Below, in pieces: positions 38,093 through 48,224 of a stretch of DNA of 64,000 bases (positions within the stretch are counted from its first letter, which is position 1; every line of letters starts with the position of its first letter). Location: assembly GCA_021299375.1 (NCBI GenBank), contig JAJTGR010000052.1, positions 40,385 to 104,384 of the forward strand. The letters are read 5' to 3'. The position numbers were made by a program, and so were the translations under genes. The DNA comes from Gemmatimonadota bacterium (lineage in GTDB: Bacteria; Gemmatimonadota; Gemmatimonadetes; Gemmatimonadales; Gemmatimonadaceae). Under the pieces are notes generated by a model. That model made no database searches and was not told where the DNA came from. It saw only the letters and a list, made by a program, of their open reading frames with translations.

Positions 38093-40974
38093 CCCTCGCG
38101 CACCTCGCCGAGGGCGGAGACGAACGAAAGGTCGTACCCGAGCGCGCGTAACCGCTGGATGACCGTGGGCGCGAAGCCGTCCTCGAGCTGGATGGTGTAC
38201 GGCGCCGGAGTCGAGGCCGCGCCGGCGCCCGGTGGCCCGCCGCCCCCGGGGAGGAATCGCGGCAGCTCCAGCGCCGCCTGCGCGCCGAGGCCGTAGTCGA
38301 GCGCGCCCAGCAGCGTCTGGTAGACCGCCGACGTGATCCACGCATTGCCGGCGGCGCCGACCACGAATACCGGCCGATCGCCCTTGAACGCAATGGTGGG
38401 GGCGATGGTGCTGCCATGGCGCGAGAAGGGCAGGCGAGATCCGTATTGCGTGGGATCGGTGCCGTACGAGGTGAGCTTGTCATTGCTGAGGAAGCCGAGC
38501 CCCGGGGTGACGTAGAAATTGCCGCCCCAGGTGCCCAGCGTCTGCGTCACGGCCACCGCGTTGCCGTCGGCGTCGGCGACGGTAAAGGCCGTGGTGCCGG
38601 CGGCGTGGCAGACGGTCATCTCGGCGGCGTGGTCCTCACCGCAGGGGGCATCGGTGGTGGCGGCAACGGAAACGCCAGGCCCGGGCGACGCGTCGCCATG
38701 GTCATCACGCCGCGGTGCGTCACCCGCTGGCGGCGACGCGGTACGCTTCGCCGCCTCCGCCAGGCACGGCAGCGAATCCCCGCGCACGGCCGCCGGCGTC
38801 AGCGCCTGCTCGGGATCGTGACAGCGCCAGCGCACAATCGCCGTGTCGCGGTCGATGATGGAGGCCACGTCCACCGGCCACATCGCCGGGTCGGCAATGC
38901 GATTGCGTGACGATGGCGTGAGGAACCACGCACTGAGCGCGGCGTGCAGCGTGGGCGCGCTCTCGGTGTAGCGTTGCGGCGCGGGAAACTGTCCGAGCAG
39001 GTTGAGGCGCGCGACAAGCTCTGCGCCGCCGCTCACCGGCGGCGCCGTCGAGCAGATGCGATAGGCCCGATAGAACCCGCACACCGGCTCCCGCTCGTTG
39101 GCGAAGTACCGCGCCAGGTCACTCGGCTTCATCGCATTGCCCTTGCTGCGCAGGTCCCCGGCGTATTTCGTTGCCACCTCGCCTTTGTAGAACCCGTCCG
39201 CGCCCTTGGCGGCGATCTGCTCCAGCACCCAGGCGAGGTCGGCATTGCGCACGGTATCCCCTGCCTGCAGCGGAGCACCGTTGCGGAAGAACAGGGCGCG
39301 ACTACCCTCGTACTTGGCGAAGTGCTCGCGCTCGGTGGCGAGCGTGGTGGCGAGGCCGTCGCTCACTTCGTAGCCATGGCGCGCCGCACGAATGGCGGGC
39401 GCGAGCAGGTCGGCCCAGGGCACACGCTTGCTGCCGTAGCGCTGCCACGCGAGGTACATGCCAGCCACCGTCCCCGGCACATTCACCAGCACCGGCCCGT
39501 CGCTCGGATAGCGGCCGTTCACCAGCAGCGAGGTGTTGGTGAGCCCGCCCTCCTCGGGCACGCGGCTCATGAACTCGATGTTGGTGGGTGCCTTGCCTGC
39601 GAGCGCCACCACCATCTGGCCGTAGCCGCCGATGCCGCTGGCATCGGGCTCCACCACACCGATGGCAAAGCTCACCGCCACGGCAGCATCCACTACGTTG
39701 CCGCCGCGGCGGAAGATTTCGAGCCCCGCCTCGGTGGCCACCGGATGCGCACTCGATACGGCGGCACGCCCGGCGGCCTCGTCGCGCAGCGGCGGCCGCT
39801 CGCGCAGTGCCGTGTGCAGGACCTGCTGGAGCGCGCTGTCCGTCGTGGCGGCGAGCGCCTGCGGACGGCGCCGTGTGCGTACCGCCTCCCACCGTGTACG
39901 TCGTGTCGCCGCCGCCGGGCCGTCGAAGTACAACCGGGCACTGCGCGTCCACATTCGGTCGAAGGCGGCCGCGTTGGCCGTGGCGCGATCGGTGGGGAGC
40001 GGGCCGGTGACCGTCAGCCGACCCGCATCGACCGGCAGTGGCGCCGGGACGCGAAAGAGATTCTGGGGCGCCGCCACCGCCGTCAGTGTACGACGCTCGT
40101 GCGCCGTGCGGTCGACGCCGCGGTCGGGATCGCCGTTGTACGCCACGGTCACCTCGCGATACTCGGCGATACTCAGCAGCGCACCGTCGGGCGACCAGTC
40201 GAGGTCGCCGTGCGCGCGTGAGGCGAGGTTGCTGTAGGGCGGCCCTTCAGTGGGGACCACGAATACGCCGGTGCGGGTGGAGACGGCCAGCCGCCCGTCA
40301 GGTGCCCACGCCAAATCCTCGAGTGTGGCGTCGGTGCTCACGGTCGCCTCTCGGCCTCCGCCCAGCGCGCGCACCACGGCCTTGCGCCCCGTCTCGGTGA
40401 ATACCAGGTATGCCACCTGGCGCCCGTCGGCCGACACTCGCGGCCGGCGCTCCGTCTGCTCCCCGATGGTGACGCGCCGTTCGGTGCCATCGGCGGCGCG
40501 CAGCCAGAGACGCGAGTCGCCGCCGAGGCCGCGCTGAAAGACCACCTGCCCGTCACCCGTGGTCGACGGCGCGACATCGTGCGCCGGGTTCGTGGTGAGC
40601 CGGCGCGGCGCGCCCGCCGGCTGGCCCCTGGCATCGATGACCTGCGAGTACACGTCGTACTGGCCGGCCGAGTCCGACGCATAGTACAGCGTGTCGCCGC
40701 GGATGTGGGGGTCGCGGTGCCAGGCGCTCCCCTGTGTCACGCGCACTGCCGGCTCGCCGGCGCGCTGCATGAACAGGTGACCGTCGCGGGCAAAGAACAG
40801 TACCCCCGTCACGGTGCTGGCGGGGGTGCGCGCGTGCTCCATGGCGACTGTGCTGCCTGGACGGGTGGCGGTCGGTTGCGCCACGAGGGGCGTCCGCCCC
40901 GGTACCGCGGTGAGCAGCACCAGCAGCCCCAAGCACAAGGGGGGGAACGGCGATGGCATGGTGAGGTTCCGCAC
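38002..40974 (-). CDS. Gamma-glutamyltransferase with N-terminal PD40/TolB-like beta-propeller
   Basis: GGNVVDAAVAVSFAIGVVEPDASGIGGYG, GTTAFTVADADGNAVAVTQTL (GGT); N-terminal RRPRVSADGRQVAYLVFT, DLAWAPDGRLAVST, DLDWSPDGALLSI repeats. Confidence 0.88.
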   Translation of the reverse strand: MRNLTMPSPFPPLCLGLLVLLTAVPGRTPLVAQPTATRPGSTVAMEHARTPASTVTGVLFFARDGHLFMQRAGEPAVRVTQGSAWHRDPHIRGDTLYYASDSAGQYDVYSQVIDARGQPAGAPRRLTTNPAHDVAPSTTGDGQVVFQRGLGGDSRLWLRAADGTERRVTIGEQTERRPRVSADGRQVAYLVFTETGRKAVVRALGGGREATVSTDATLEDLAWAPDGRLAVSTRTGVFVVPTEGPPYSNLASRAHGDLDWSPDGALLSIAEYREVTVAYNGDPDRGVDRTAHERRTLTAVAAPQNLFRVPAPLPVDAGRLTVTGPLPTDRATANAAAFDRMWTRSARLYFDGPAAATRRTRWEAVRTRRRPQALAATTDSALQQVLHTALRERPPLRDEAAGRAAVSSAHPVATEAGLEIFRRGGNVVDAAVAVSFAIGVVEPDASGIGGYGQMVVALAGKAPTNIEFMSRVPEEGGLTNTSLLVNGRYPSDGPVLVNVPGTVAGMYLAWQRYGSKRVPWADLLAPAIRAARHGYEVSDGLATTLATEREHFAKYEGSRALFFRNGAPLQAGDTVRNADLAWVLEQIAAKGADGFYKGEVATKYAGDLRSKGNAMKPSDLARYFANEREPVCGFYRAYRICSTAPPVSGGAELVARLNLLGQFPAPQRYTESAPTLHAALSAWFLTPSSRNRIADPAMWPVDVASIIDRDTAIVRWRCHDPEQALTPAAVRGDSLPCLAEAAKRTASPPAGDAPRRDDHGDASPGPGVSVAATTDAPCGEDHAAEMTVCHAAGTTAFTVADADGNAVAVTQTLGTWGGNFYVTPGLGFLSNDKLTSYGTDPTQYGSRLPFSRHGSTIAPTIAFKGDRPVFVVGAAGNAWITSAVYQTLLGALDYGLGAQAALELPRFLPGGGGPPGAGAASTPAPYTIQLEDGFAPTVIQRLRALGYDLSFVSALGEVREGYGAAIRIDGRSVTAGADPRRAGSAGAVRR

Positions 40975-40978
40975 GGGT

Positions 40979-42862
40979 TCAGCGCCGCGCGCGGCGCACG
41001 ATTACCGACTCGATCACGTCACCTTCCTGCACACGGTCGACCACGTCGAGCCCGCGCACGGTTTCCGCGAACACGGTGTAGTCGTGGTCGAGCCGCACAT
41101 TGTCGACGAGGTTGACGTACAGCTGCCCGTCGCCCGTATCGCGGCCGCGGGTGGAGATCCCGAACGTACCACGCGCATTCCGCGCGAAACCGACTTCGTC
41201 TCGCATGAAGAACGACGAGGCCGGGTCGTACTCATCGGCGCCGGGGCTGCCACCCTGAATGACGAAATTCGGCACGATGCGGTGGATGGTCTTTCCGGCA
41301 TACGCACCGCGCTCGGCCAACGTGACGAAGGTCTGCACCGCCATGGGAGCCTCCCCCGGCAGGAAGCGCAGCGTGATGGTGCCCTTGCCGCGAATGCGAA
41401 CGTCAGCCGTAGCGCCATCGAGCGCAGCGAGTGCCGCCGCCGACGGGAAGGGGGGCGGCACGTAGGGCAGGCGGAACACGCCGCGCTCGGACTTTGGGGT
41501 GGTCGGCAACGCGTCGTACGCCATCGCCGCAATCACCGGGTCGGCATCGCGCAGCCATGGCGTCAGCCAGGCCGGGTCGGTCTCGGCGAGCAGCGGGAGC
41601 ATGACGTTGAGCAGCGCCACCCGCGGATCGCGCCACGTCACTGGTTTGGTGCGGCTGATGCGCTCGAAGGTGCGTTGGAGGCGCGGCAGCGCGGCGACGC
41701 CATCGTACGCACCACGCTGCTGCCCGAGCACCGTCGCAGCGTGCAGCAGCAGCCCCGCGTGGTCGCGCTCCAGTACCGCGAGCGCCTGCGAGGCCGTCGT
41801 CATGGCGGCGATCGCAACGTTTGGTGCCGAGTCGCGGGCCAGGCGCGCCAGGGTGGCCGAATCGCCAAGTCGCTCGGCGGCCTCGGCGGCCCACGCACGC
41901 GCCTGCCACACGGGCGACTGCGCCAGCTGCCGCACCGCCGGGCCAGCCTCACGCGGTGCCACGCGCGCCAGCGCGACCACCGCGTGCGCGCGCGGCCGCC
42001 AAGCTTCGGCGGGGCCCACCAGCGCCCGCAGTGGCCCCGCGTCGCACGACTTCTCGCCCAGGAGGTCGATCGCGAGAAGCTGCACGTGCTCGCTGGTGTC
42101 GCGCAGGTGCGATGCCGCCCGCGCGCAATCACCAGCCACGCGCAGCGCCTGCCAGCGCACCATCGGCGACGGGTCGTCCACCCACACACGCCCCAGCACC
42201 ACCGCGGCCCGCCGCACCTGTTCGTCGCGGTCGCGCAGTCCGTTCGCAATCACGCTCGTGTCGCGATGGCCGGCTGCCGTGAGCGCCAGCAGCACGAGGT
42301 GGCGCAGTTCGGCATCATCGTTGCCCTGAAAGGCGCCGGTGAGCGCCGTCAGGGTGGCCGCGGCGGGCTTGTAGTTGCGCGCATGGCGCCGCGTGAACGA
42401 TTCGAGCCCGCGTGCGGCACCTTGTCGCACCACGAGGGCCGCATCGGCGAGACCGGGGCGCAGCATCGCCTCGGCCGTGCTGTCCGCTGCCGCCACGCGG
42501 CCAAGCGATTCGTACAAGGCCGCCCGCACGGTGGGATTCGTCTCGCGGGTGTACGGCACGAGCGCGGCCTGCGCCAGCAACGCCGGCGCCCGCAGCTGCG
42601 CCGCCGCATTGGCCGCTTCGCGCCGCACCGAGGCCGCCGGCGCCCGCAGCATCGGGTCGAGCAGCGACGCGTGCCGCGCGTCCTCGAAACGGCCGAGCGC
42701 CCGCACGGCGAGCCGCTGCAGCAGCGAGTCGCCCGAGGCCAGCGCCCGCTCGATGGTGCGCAGGTCGGCTCCGCGGGCGTGTTCGGCCTTCAGGACGTCG
42801 TGGGGAGTGAGGGGGGCGGGCTGGGTGGCGCCGTGAAGCGCGAGCAGAAGAAACGGCCACAT
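40979..42862 (-). CDS. HEAT-repeat protein with C-terminal cyclophilin-type peptidyl-prolyl isomerase
   Basis: GTITLRFLPGEAPMAVQTFVTLAERGAYAGKTIHRIVPNFVIQGGSPGADE; N-terminal HEAT-like helical repeats. Confidence 0.9.
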   Translation of the reverse strand: MWPFLLLALHGATQPAPLTPHDVLKAEHARGADLRTIERALASGDSLLQRLAVRALGRFEDARHASLLDPMLRAPAASVRREAANAAAQLRAPALLAQAALVPYTRETNPTVRAALYESLGRVAAADSTAEAMLRPGLADAALVVRQGAARGLESFTRRHARNYKPAAATLTALTGAFQGNDDAELRHLVLLALTAAGHRDTSVIANGLRDRDEQVRRAAVVLGRVWVDDPSPMVRWQALRVAGDCARAASHLRDTSEHVQLLAIDLLGEKSCDAGPLRALVGPAEAWRPRAHAVVALARVAPREAGPAVRQLAQSPVWQARAWAAEAAERLGDSATLARLARDSAPNVAIAAMTTASQALAVLERDHAGLLLHAATVLGQQRGAYDGVAALPRLQRTFERISRTKPVTWRDPRVALLNVMLPLLAETDPAWLTPWLRDADPVIAAMAYDALPTTPKSERGVFRLPYVPPPFPSAAALAALDGATADVRIRGKGTITLRFLPGEAPMAVQTFVTLAERGAYAGKTIHRIVPNFVIQGGSPGADEYDPASSFFMRDEVGFARNARGTFGISTRGRDTGDGQLYVNLVDNVRLDHDYTVFAETVRGLDVVDRVQEGDVIESVIVRRARR

Positions 42863-42977
42863 GGAGGAGAGGGGAGGAGGACGTGCCAATATGCGGGGCG
42901 ACCCTTACACGCGTAACTTGCCTCGATGGCGCGGTGCTCGCGCCGTCCACTTTCCGTCCGTCTTTCCGGAGAACTCC

Positions 42978-44777
42978 ATGCGGTCTGTTCGCTCCCTGTC
43001 CCCTGCGCTCATGGGGCCGGTGCTGCTCGTGCCCGGGCTCCTGCTCGCGCAGAAGCCCGCGGTGAACCAGTATGGCAACCCCGAACGGCTGCGCCCCGCG
43101 CCGACCACGGGAGCGATCACGGTGCGCGATCTGCAAACCCGCCTCTACCAGTTCGCCGACGACTCCATGCTCGGCCGCCAGGTCGGGCGCGCCGCCAACA
43201 AAAAGGGTACCGATTTCATCGCCGCCGAGGTCAAGCGGCTCGGGCTCCTGCCGGCGGGGAACAATGGGACGTACTTCCAGAGTCTGCCGTTCCACCTGCG
43301 CAAGTTCACCGATCAGTCCCGGGTGACGGTGGATGGCAACCCGGTGGCCTGGAACAGCGACATCGTGGCGGTGCCGGGGCAGCGGGCACCGCGCCCGGTG
43401 CTCAATGCGCCCGTGGTGTTCGGTGGCACCCAGGGCGACACGGCCACCCAGATCAGCGCCGCCGAGGCCGCAGGCAAGGTGGTCGTCCTGCTGCCCCCGC
43501 CGGGCGGCGCGCGCGGGGGGCAGGGGCAGGCGTTCGCGGTGCGCCAGGGTTTCAACGCGGCGCCCTCGCGCTTCGCCGATGCCGCCGCCATCGTGACCAT
43601 CGATCTCGACGGCCTGACGGCGGCCCAGCGTATCGCCATCAACGAGCCCACGGTGGCGTCGCAGATTGCGCCGCCGCGCGGGCCTGCCCAGGCGGGTCCC
43701 ACCACGGCGGCCGATACGCTCGTCGCGCTCCGCCAGCAGCTCGCCGCGCTGCAGCCGCAGGCGGTCTTCCGCGTCACGCGCGCCGGTGCGGCCCAGCTAT
43801 TCAAGGGCGCCAACGTCGACGCGCTCGCGGCGGGCGCGAAGGGCGGGTCCCTCACCGCCTCCCTCGACTTCGTCGAGCTCCCCACCGACTGGGCACGCAA
43901 TGTGATTGCCGTGATTCCCGGCAGCGACCCGGTGCTCAGGCACCAGTACGTGGCCGTCGGCGCTCATAACGACCATGTCGGCTTCACCACTCCGGTCGAC
44001 AAGGATTCGCTCAAGGCCTTCAACACCGAGCGCAACCGCCGGCTGCTGGCCAACGATATGAAGCCGCTCGGCCCGGCCGACATGGCCGCCATCCGCGTGA
44101 ACATGGACAGCATCCGCAAGGTGCACCCGACGCCGCGCCTCGACTCCATCAACAATGGCGCCGACGACGATGGCTCGGGCTCCATGGCGGTGCTGGAGAT
44201 CGCCGAGGCGATCATGGCCATGCCGGTCAAGCCCAAGCGCTCCACGCTGTTCGTGTGGCACACCGGCGAGGAAGCGGGGCTGCTGGGGGCGGCCCATTTC
44301 ACGCGCAATCCCACCGTGCCCATCGACTCGATCGTGGCCCAGCTCAACATCGACATGATCGGCCGCGGCCGCGCCGAGGACCTGCCGGGTGGCGGGCCGG
44401 ACTACCTGGGCGTGGTGGGATCGTTCTTCGACTCCAAGGATCTGGGTGATCAGGTCAGGGCGGTGAATTCGAAGCAGGGCAAGGCGCTCGACCTCGACTA
44501 CAAGTTCGACGAGCCGATCTCGTGGGCCGGCTACAACAACATCTACGGGCGCAGCGACCATTACAACTATGCACAGCAGGGTATCCCGATCGCCTTCTTC
44601 TTCACCGGCCTGCACGGCGACTACCACCAGCGCACCGACGAGCCGGAGTGGATCGACTACCCGCACTACGCGCGCATCACGAATTTCATCAAGGACCTGA
44701 CCGTGGATGTGGCCAACGGGCCGCGCCCGCGGCTCAACGGCACGAAGCCCGCGAAACCCAAGGTCATCGTGCCGTGA
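42978..44777 (+). CDS. M28 family metallopeptidase
   Basis: VAVGAHNDHVGF, NGADDDGSGSMAVLEIAEAI, FVWHTGEEAGLLGAAHF, DMIGRG zinc-ligand motifs. Confidence 0.92.
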   Translation: MRSVRSLSPALMGPVLLVPGLLLAQKPAVNQYGNPERLRPAPTTGAITVRDLQTRLYQFADDSMLGRQVGRAANKKGTDFIAAEVKRLGLLPAGNNGTYFQSLPFHLRKFTDQSRVTVDGNPVAWNSDIVAVPGQRAPRPVLNAPVVFGGTQGDTATQISAAEAAGKVVVLLPPPGGARGGQGQAFAVRQGFNAAPSRFADAAAIVTIDLDGLTAAQRIAINEPTVASQIAPPRGPAQAGPTTAADTLVALRQQLAALQPQAVFRVTRAGAAQLFKGANVDALAAGAKGGSLTASLDFVELPTDWARNVIAVIPGSDPVLRHQYVAVGAHNDHVGFTTPVDKDSLKAFNTERNRRLLANDMKPLGPADMAAIRVNMDSIRKVHPTPRLDSINNGADDDGSGSMAVLEIAEAIMAMPVKPKRSTLFVWHTGEEAGLLGAAHFTRNPTVPIDSIVAQLNIDMIGRGRAEDLPGGGPDYLGVVGSFFDSKDLGDQVRAVNSKQGKALDLDYKFDEPISWAGYNNIYGRSDHYNYAQQGIPIAFFFTGLHGDYHQRTDEPEWIDYPHYARITNFIKDLTVDVANGPRPRLNGTKPAKPKVIVP

Positions 44778-44786
44778 GCCGGGCGC

Positions 44787-47507
44787 TCACATGGTCGTGA
44801 TCTTCCGGCCGTTGGCGTTCTTCACGTACTTGTCCAGCCAGGCCACCCAGCGCGCCCACTGATCGAGCACGGTTTCCTTCGCGATGGGGCCGTGGTCTTC
44901 GTACGGGTACAGGTAGAGCGACGAGGTCTTGCCCAGCCCCTGCAGGGCGTGGAAGAGCTTGGTGGAGTTGATGGGGTCGGTGCCGACGTTCTGGTCTTCC
45001 GTGCTGTGGTACATCAGCAGGGCGCCGTTGAGCTGGTCAGCATAGAGGAACGGGGACATCTCGAGGTAGGTCTGGCGTCCCTGCCACAGGTCGCGACGCT
45101 CACTCTGGAATCCATTCGGGGTGAGCGTCCGATTGTAGGCGCCATCGCCGGCAATGCCGGCCTTGAAGAACGGCGTGTGCACCATGGCGTTCACCGTGCT
45201 GAACGCGCCGTAGCTGTGGCCGCCGATGCCCAGGCGCTGGCGATCGATGATGGCCAGCGTGTCGAGCGCGTCGATGACGGCGGCGAGGTTGTTGCGCAGG
45301 TCCACGACGTAGTTGTCGTTGGGCAGCTGCCCTTCGCTGGCGAAAATGGGGGCGTCGGGTTCGACCACCGCGTACCCCTGCGTGACCAGGAACTGCAGGG
45401 ACCGCGGCCCGAACGTGGGGAAACGGTTGGCCGCAGCGGCGCCCTGCGTGAGTGAACGGTTGTACGCTTCCTGATTGTCGTACTCGCGCGGATAGAACCA
45501 GAACATGCCGGGCAGCCGCGTGCCGTCCTTGTAGTCGGCGGGGAGCGTGACGCGCACCGTGAAGCTGTAGCCGTCGGCGCGGCGCGCGGTCACGGTCTTC
45601 TTCACGGCCTGCGAGATCTCGGGCATGAGATCCCGATTGGTCGTGAGCTGGGTGGCCGCCTTGCTCGACAGCGTGAGCGCGAACGACTGCGGCACCACCG
45701 TGGGCGACTCGCGCTGCACGATGGCCCGCGTGAAGTCGTCATCGAGCGGCGCCGAGATGGTCTCGAGTACGTCGCCGGTGCCCTCGTAGACGCGCGTGCG
45801 GGTGCCGGTGCGGATCTCGATTTTCTCCACGAAGGCCTTCGGCATGCGGAGGCTGTCGGGCGTGGAGCCCTGCGTGAACACGAACTTGCCGTCGGTGGAG
45901 ACCATGACCACCGCTCCCCCTCGGCGGCCGGGGCGCGTCACCACACCTCCGGCGTTGCCGCCGAAGCGCCCCCCGGGGCCTTGCGGTCCCACCGCGGCCG
46001 GTGGCGATGGCGCGGCCGCGCTGTCACCGCGGCCGCGGGCGCGTGGCGCGATCACGGTGAACTTGGCGTTGTTCTCGGTGAGGAAGATGGCCTGCTCGAA
46101 CGTGCCGCCAGTGCCCGTCTCACTCACGAACAGGATGGTGCCCGCGTCATTGAAGCGGGCGTTGGTGATGCGGTTGGGCGTCTCGTAGAGCACCGAGGCG
46201 CTGGCGGAGTCGAAGGGCGGCTTCCAGTGCATCAGGCGGTCGGTGCGGCGCGCGAGGGCGGCGCTGTCGGTGCGCGCAGTGGCTCCGGCGCCTGCTCCGG
46301 CGGGGCGATTCCCGTTGCCGGTGGTCGGTGCCGGCGCGAGCTGCGCGTACAGCAGTCCGGGCGCAAACGGATGCCAGGCGATGTTGCGCTTGCCGGTGTC
46401 GGCCGCCGCACCACGCCCCGGTCCGAACGGCGTGGCTTGTGGTCGCGGCGTCGGGTCGGTGGGGTCGGCGGGTTCCTCACCTTCACGCAGCGGGCGCTTG
46501 GCGATCTCCCGCACCTCGGTGCCGCTCGCGTCGAGGATCACGTCTCGTGTGCCGTATGCCGACACCGGCAGGACGTACGAGAACGGCTTCTCGGTATAGG
46601 TCACGCGAAAGCCCTGCGCATCGGGCGCCGGGTCGACGCTGCGAATGAGCCCCGGGGCGCCGACTCGTCTGATGGCGCGCGTTCTCGTGTTGACGACCGC
46701 CAGCTGGCCCGTGAGGTGGTACGCGAGCAGCTCCCGCTCGTACGGCGTGGTCACGAGGTCGGCGTAGGTGCGCGTCTTGAGCTTGTTGTTCTCGTTGAGG
46801 CGCACCATCGGGCCGGTGGCGAGCACCGGCTCCTTGGGCTCGGGGCCGCGGCCATCGGGCACCAGCACGGTCACCAGTGACACCCCGTCGGCGGTCCACT
46901 CCGGCTGCGTCACCGCCGTGGCGAGAACCGTGCGCGGCGACACCGGGCGCGCCTTGCCGGTCGCGGCGTCGGCCACATACAGCTGGGTGGCATCGTCGAA
47001 GAGGGCGAGAAAGGCGATCTGCATCCCGTCGGGCGACCACACGGGGCTCCCCACGCGCGCCCCGGCGGGTACGGCCACGGCGATCGTGCGCCCGGTTTCC
47101 CACTCGGTCACCTCAATGCCGGCGCTACTGCGCATGGTCAGCGTGCGCTCGCGGTTGGCGCGGTGGTCGATCTGCAACCCGCCCAGGTTGTGGTGGGCCT
47201 TGCCCACCAGGCGGAGGGCTGGTAGGCCGTCGCTCACGGTGCGCATGAAGAACCGGCGATTCCCCGGACTCGGCGTGGCGAACGTCGCGTTCGTCTCACG
47301 GGGCGCGGTGACGAGCCTGGCGATGGCCTCCGGAGGCGACACGTAGCCTTCGTCAGCGAGCAGGTCGGGTTTGGCGACGGCACCGCTGGCCGGCGTCGCG
47401 GCATTCGCGCCAGGGCGGTTCTGCGCGGGAAGGGCGGCCGGCAGGCTCAGGAGGCCCAGTACGATGAGGTCGCGTATGCCGCAGGGGACTGGGAAGGGGC
47501 GGGGCAT
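44787..47507 (-). CDS. Prolyl oligopeptidase family (S9) serine peptidase
   Basis: LGIGGHSYGAFSTVNAMVHTPFFKAGIAGDGAYNRTLTP; MYHSTEDQNVG; YEDHGP. Confidence 0.92.
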   Translation of the reverse strand: MPRPFPVPCGIRDLIVLGLLSLPAALPAQNRPGANAATPASGAVAKPDLLADEGYVSPPEAIARLVTAPRETNATFATPSPGNRRFFMRTVSDGLPALRLVGKAHHNLGGLQIDHRANRERTLTMRSSAGIEVTEWETGRTIAVAVPAGARVGSPVWSPDGMQIAFLALFDDATQLYVADAATGKARPVSPRTVLATAVTQPEWTADGVSLVTVLVPDGRGPEPKEPVLATGPMVRLNENNKLKTRTYADLVTTPYERELLAYHLTGQLAVVNTRTRAIRRVGAPGLIRSVDPAPDAQGFRVTYTEKPFSYVLPVSAYGTRDVILDASGTEVREIAKRPLREGEEPADPTDPTPRPQATPFGPGRGAAADTGKRNIAWHPFAPGLLYAQLAPAPTTGNGNRPAGAGAGATARTDSAALARRTDRLMHWKPPFDSASASVLYETPNRITNARFNDAGTILFVSETGTGGTFEQAIFLTENNAKFTVIAPRARGRGDSAAAPSPPAAVGPQGPGGRFGGNAGGVVTRPGRRGGAVVMVSTDGKFVFTQGSTPDSLRMPKAFVEKIEIRTGTRTRVYEGTGDVLETISAPLDDDFTRAIVQRESPTVVPQSFALTLSSKAATQLTTNRDLMPEISQAVKKTVTARRADGYSFTVRVTLPADYKDGTRLPGMFWFYPREYDNQEAYNRSLTQGAAAANRFPTFGPRSLQFLVTQGYAVVEPDAPIFASEGQLPNDNYVVDLRNNLAAVIDALDTLAIIDRQRLGIGGHSYGAFSTVNAMVHTPFFKAGIAGDGAYNRTLTPNGFQSERRDLWQGRQTYLEMSPFLYADQLNGALLMYHSTEDQNVGTDPINSTKLFHALQGLGKTSSLYLYPYEDHGPIAKETVLDQWARWVAWLDKYVKNANGRKITTM

Positions 47508-47664
47508 GGGAACGGCAGCTGCCTCGAGGGAGGAAGGGACAGGAGGGACCGGCGGCCCCCGGGTGACAACGCAGCGGCGACGACAAACGCTCGCCGCATG
47601 GGAATGCCGGGGGCCGCCGCTATCTTGCGGCATCGCTCACCACGACACGAGGGGGTACGTACGG

Positions 47665-48129
47665 ATGACCGAACCAGGCCCGGGAACGACAGGGGCGGAG
47701 GAGGCCTTGGGGGGGGCGCACGTCGAGCGCCCACCCGCCACCGCTGCCGACCTGCAGCGCCTCGACCACGTGCGGCTGGAGTTGCTCCGGGTGCACCGGG
47801 CGTTGCTGGAGGTGGAACGGGCCCGCTACGAGAAGGCCCACGGGCGCATCGCCAACAACAGCGCTTTTCTGCAACTCGTCATCAACGATCCGTGGTTCGA
47901 CTGGTTACGTCCTTTGGCGCAACTGGTCCTCCTCATTGATGAGCGCACCTCCGACAAGACGTCGCCCCTCGGCACGGCCGAAGCCCGGTCCCTGTTTGAT
48001 CGGGCCTGCTCGCTGCTGCGTGCCGACGCCGAGGGCGATGCGTTTCAGCGCTTGTTCTTTCAGGCCGTTCAGCAGTCGCCGGCGCTGGCGGTGCTCGCCC
48101 GTCAGGTGGCGGCCGGGCTCATGCGCTGA
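47665..48129 (+). CDS. Hypothetical helical protein
   Basis: ORF MTEPGPGTTGAEEAL..RLELLRVHRALLEVERARYEKAHGRIANNSAFLQLVINDPWFDWLRPLAQLVLLIDERT. Confidence 0.65.
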   Translation: MTEPGPGTTGAEEALGGAHVERPPATAADLQRLDHVRLELLRVHRALLEVERARYEKAHGRIANNSAFLQLVINDPWFDWLRPLAQLVLLIDERTSDKTSPLGTAEARSLFDRACSLLRADAEGDAFQRLFFQAVQQSPALAVLARQVAAGLMR

Positions 48130-48224
48130 GCGGGCCACGATGAACGCCTGGGCCACCGCCTGGCCGCGCGGCGGCCTGTCCCAACGGTCTGGACCTGCCT
48201 TGGTCCGGGCGTCATCCTAGGAGA

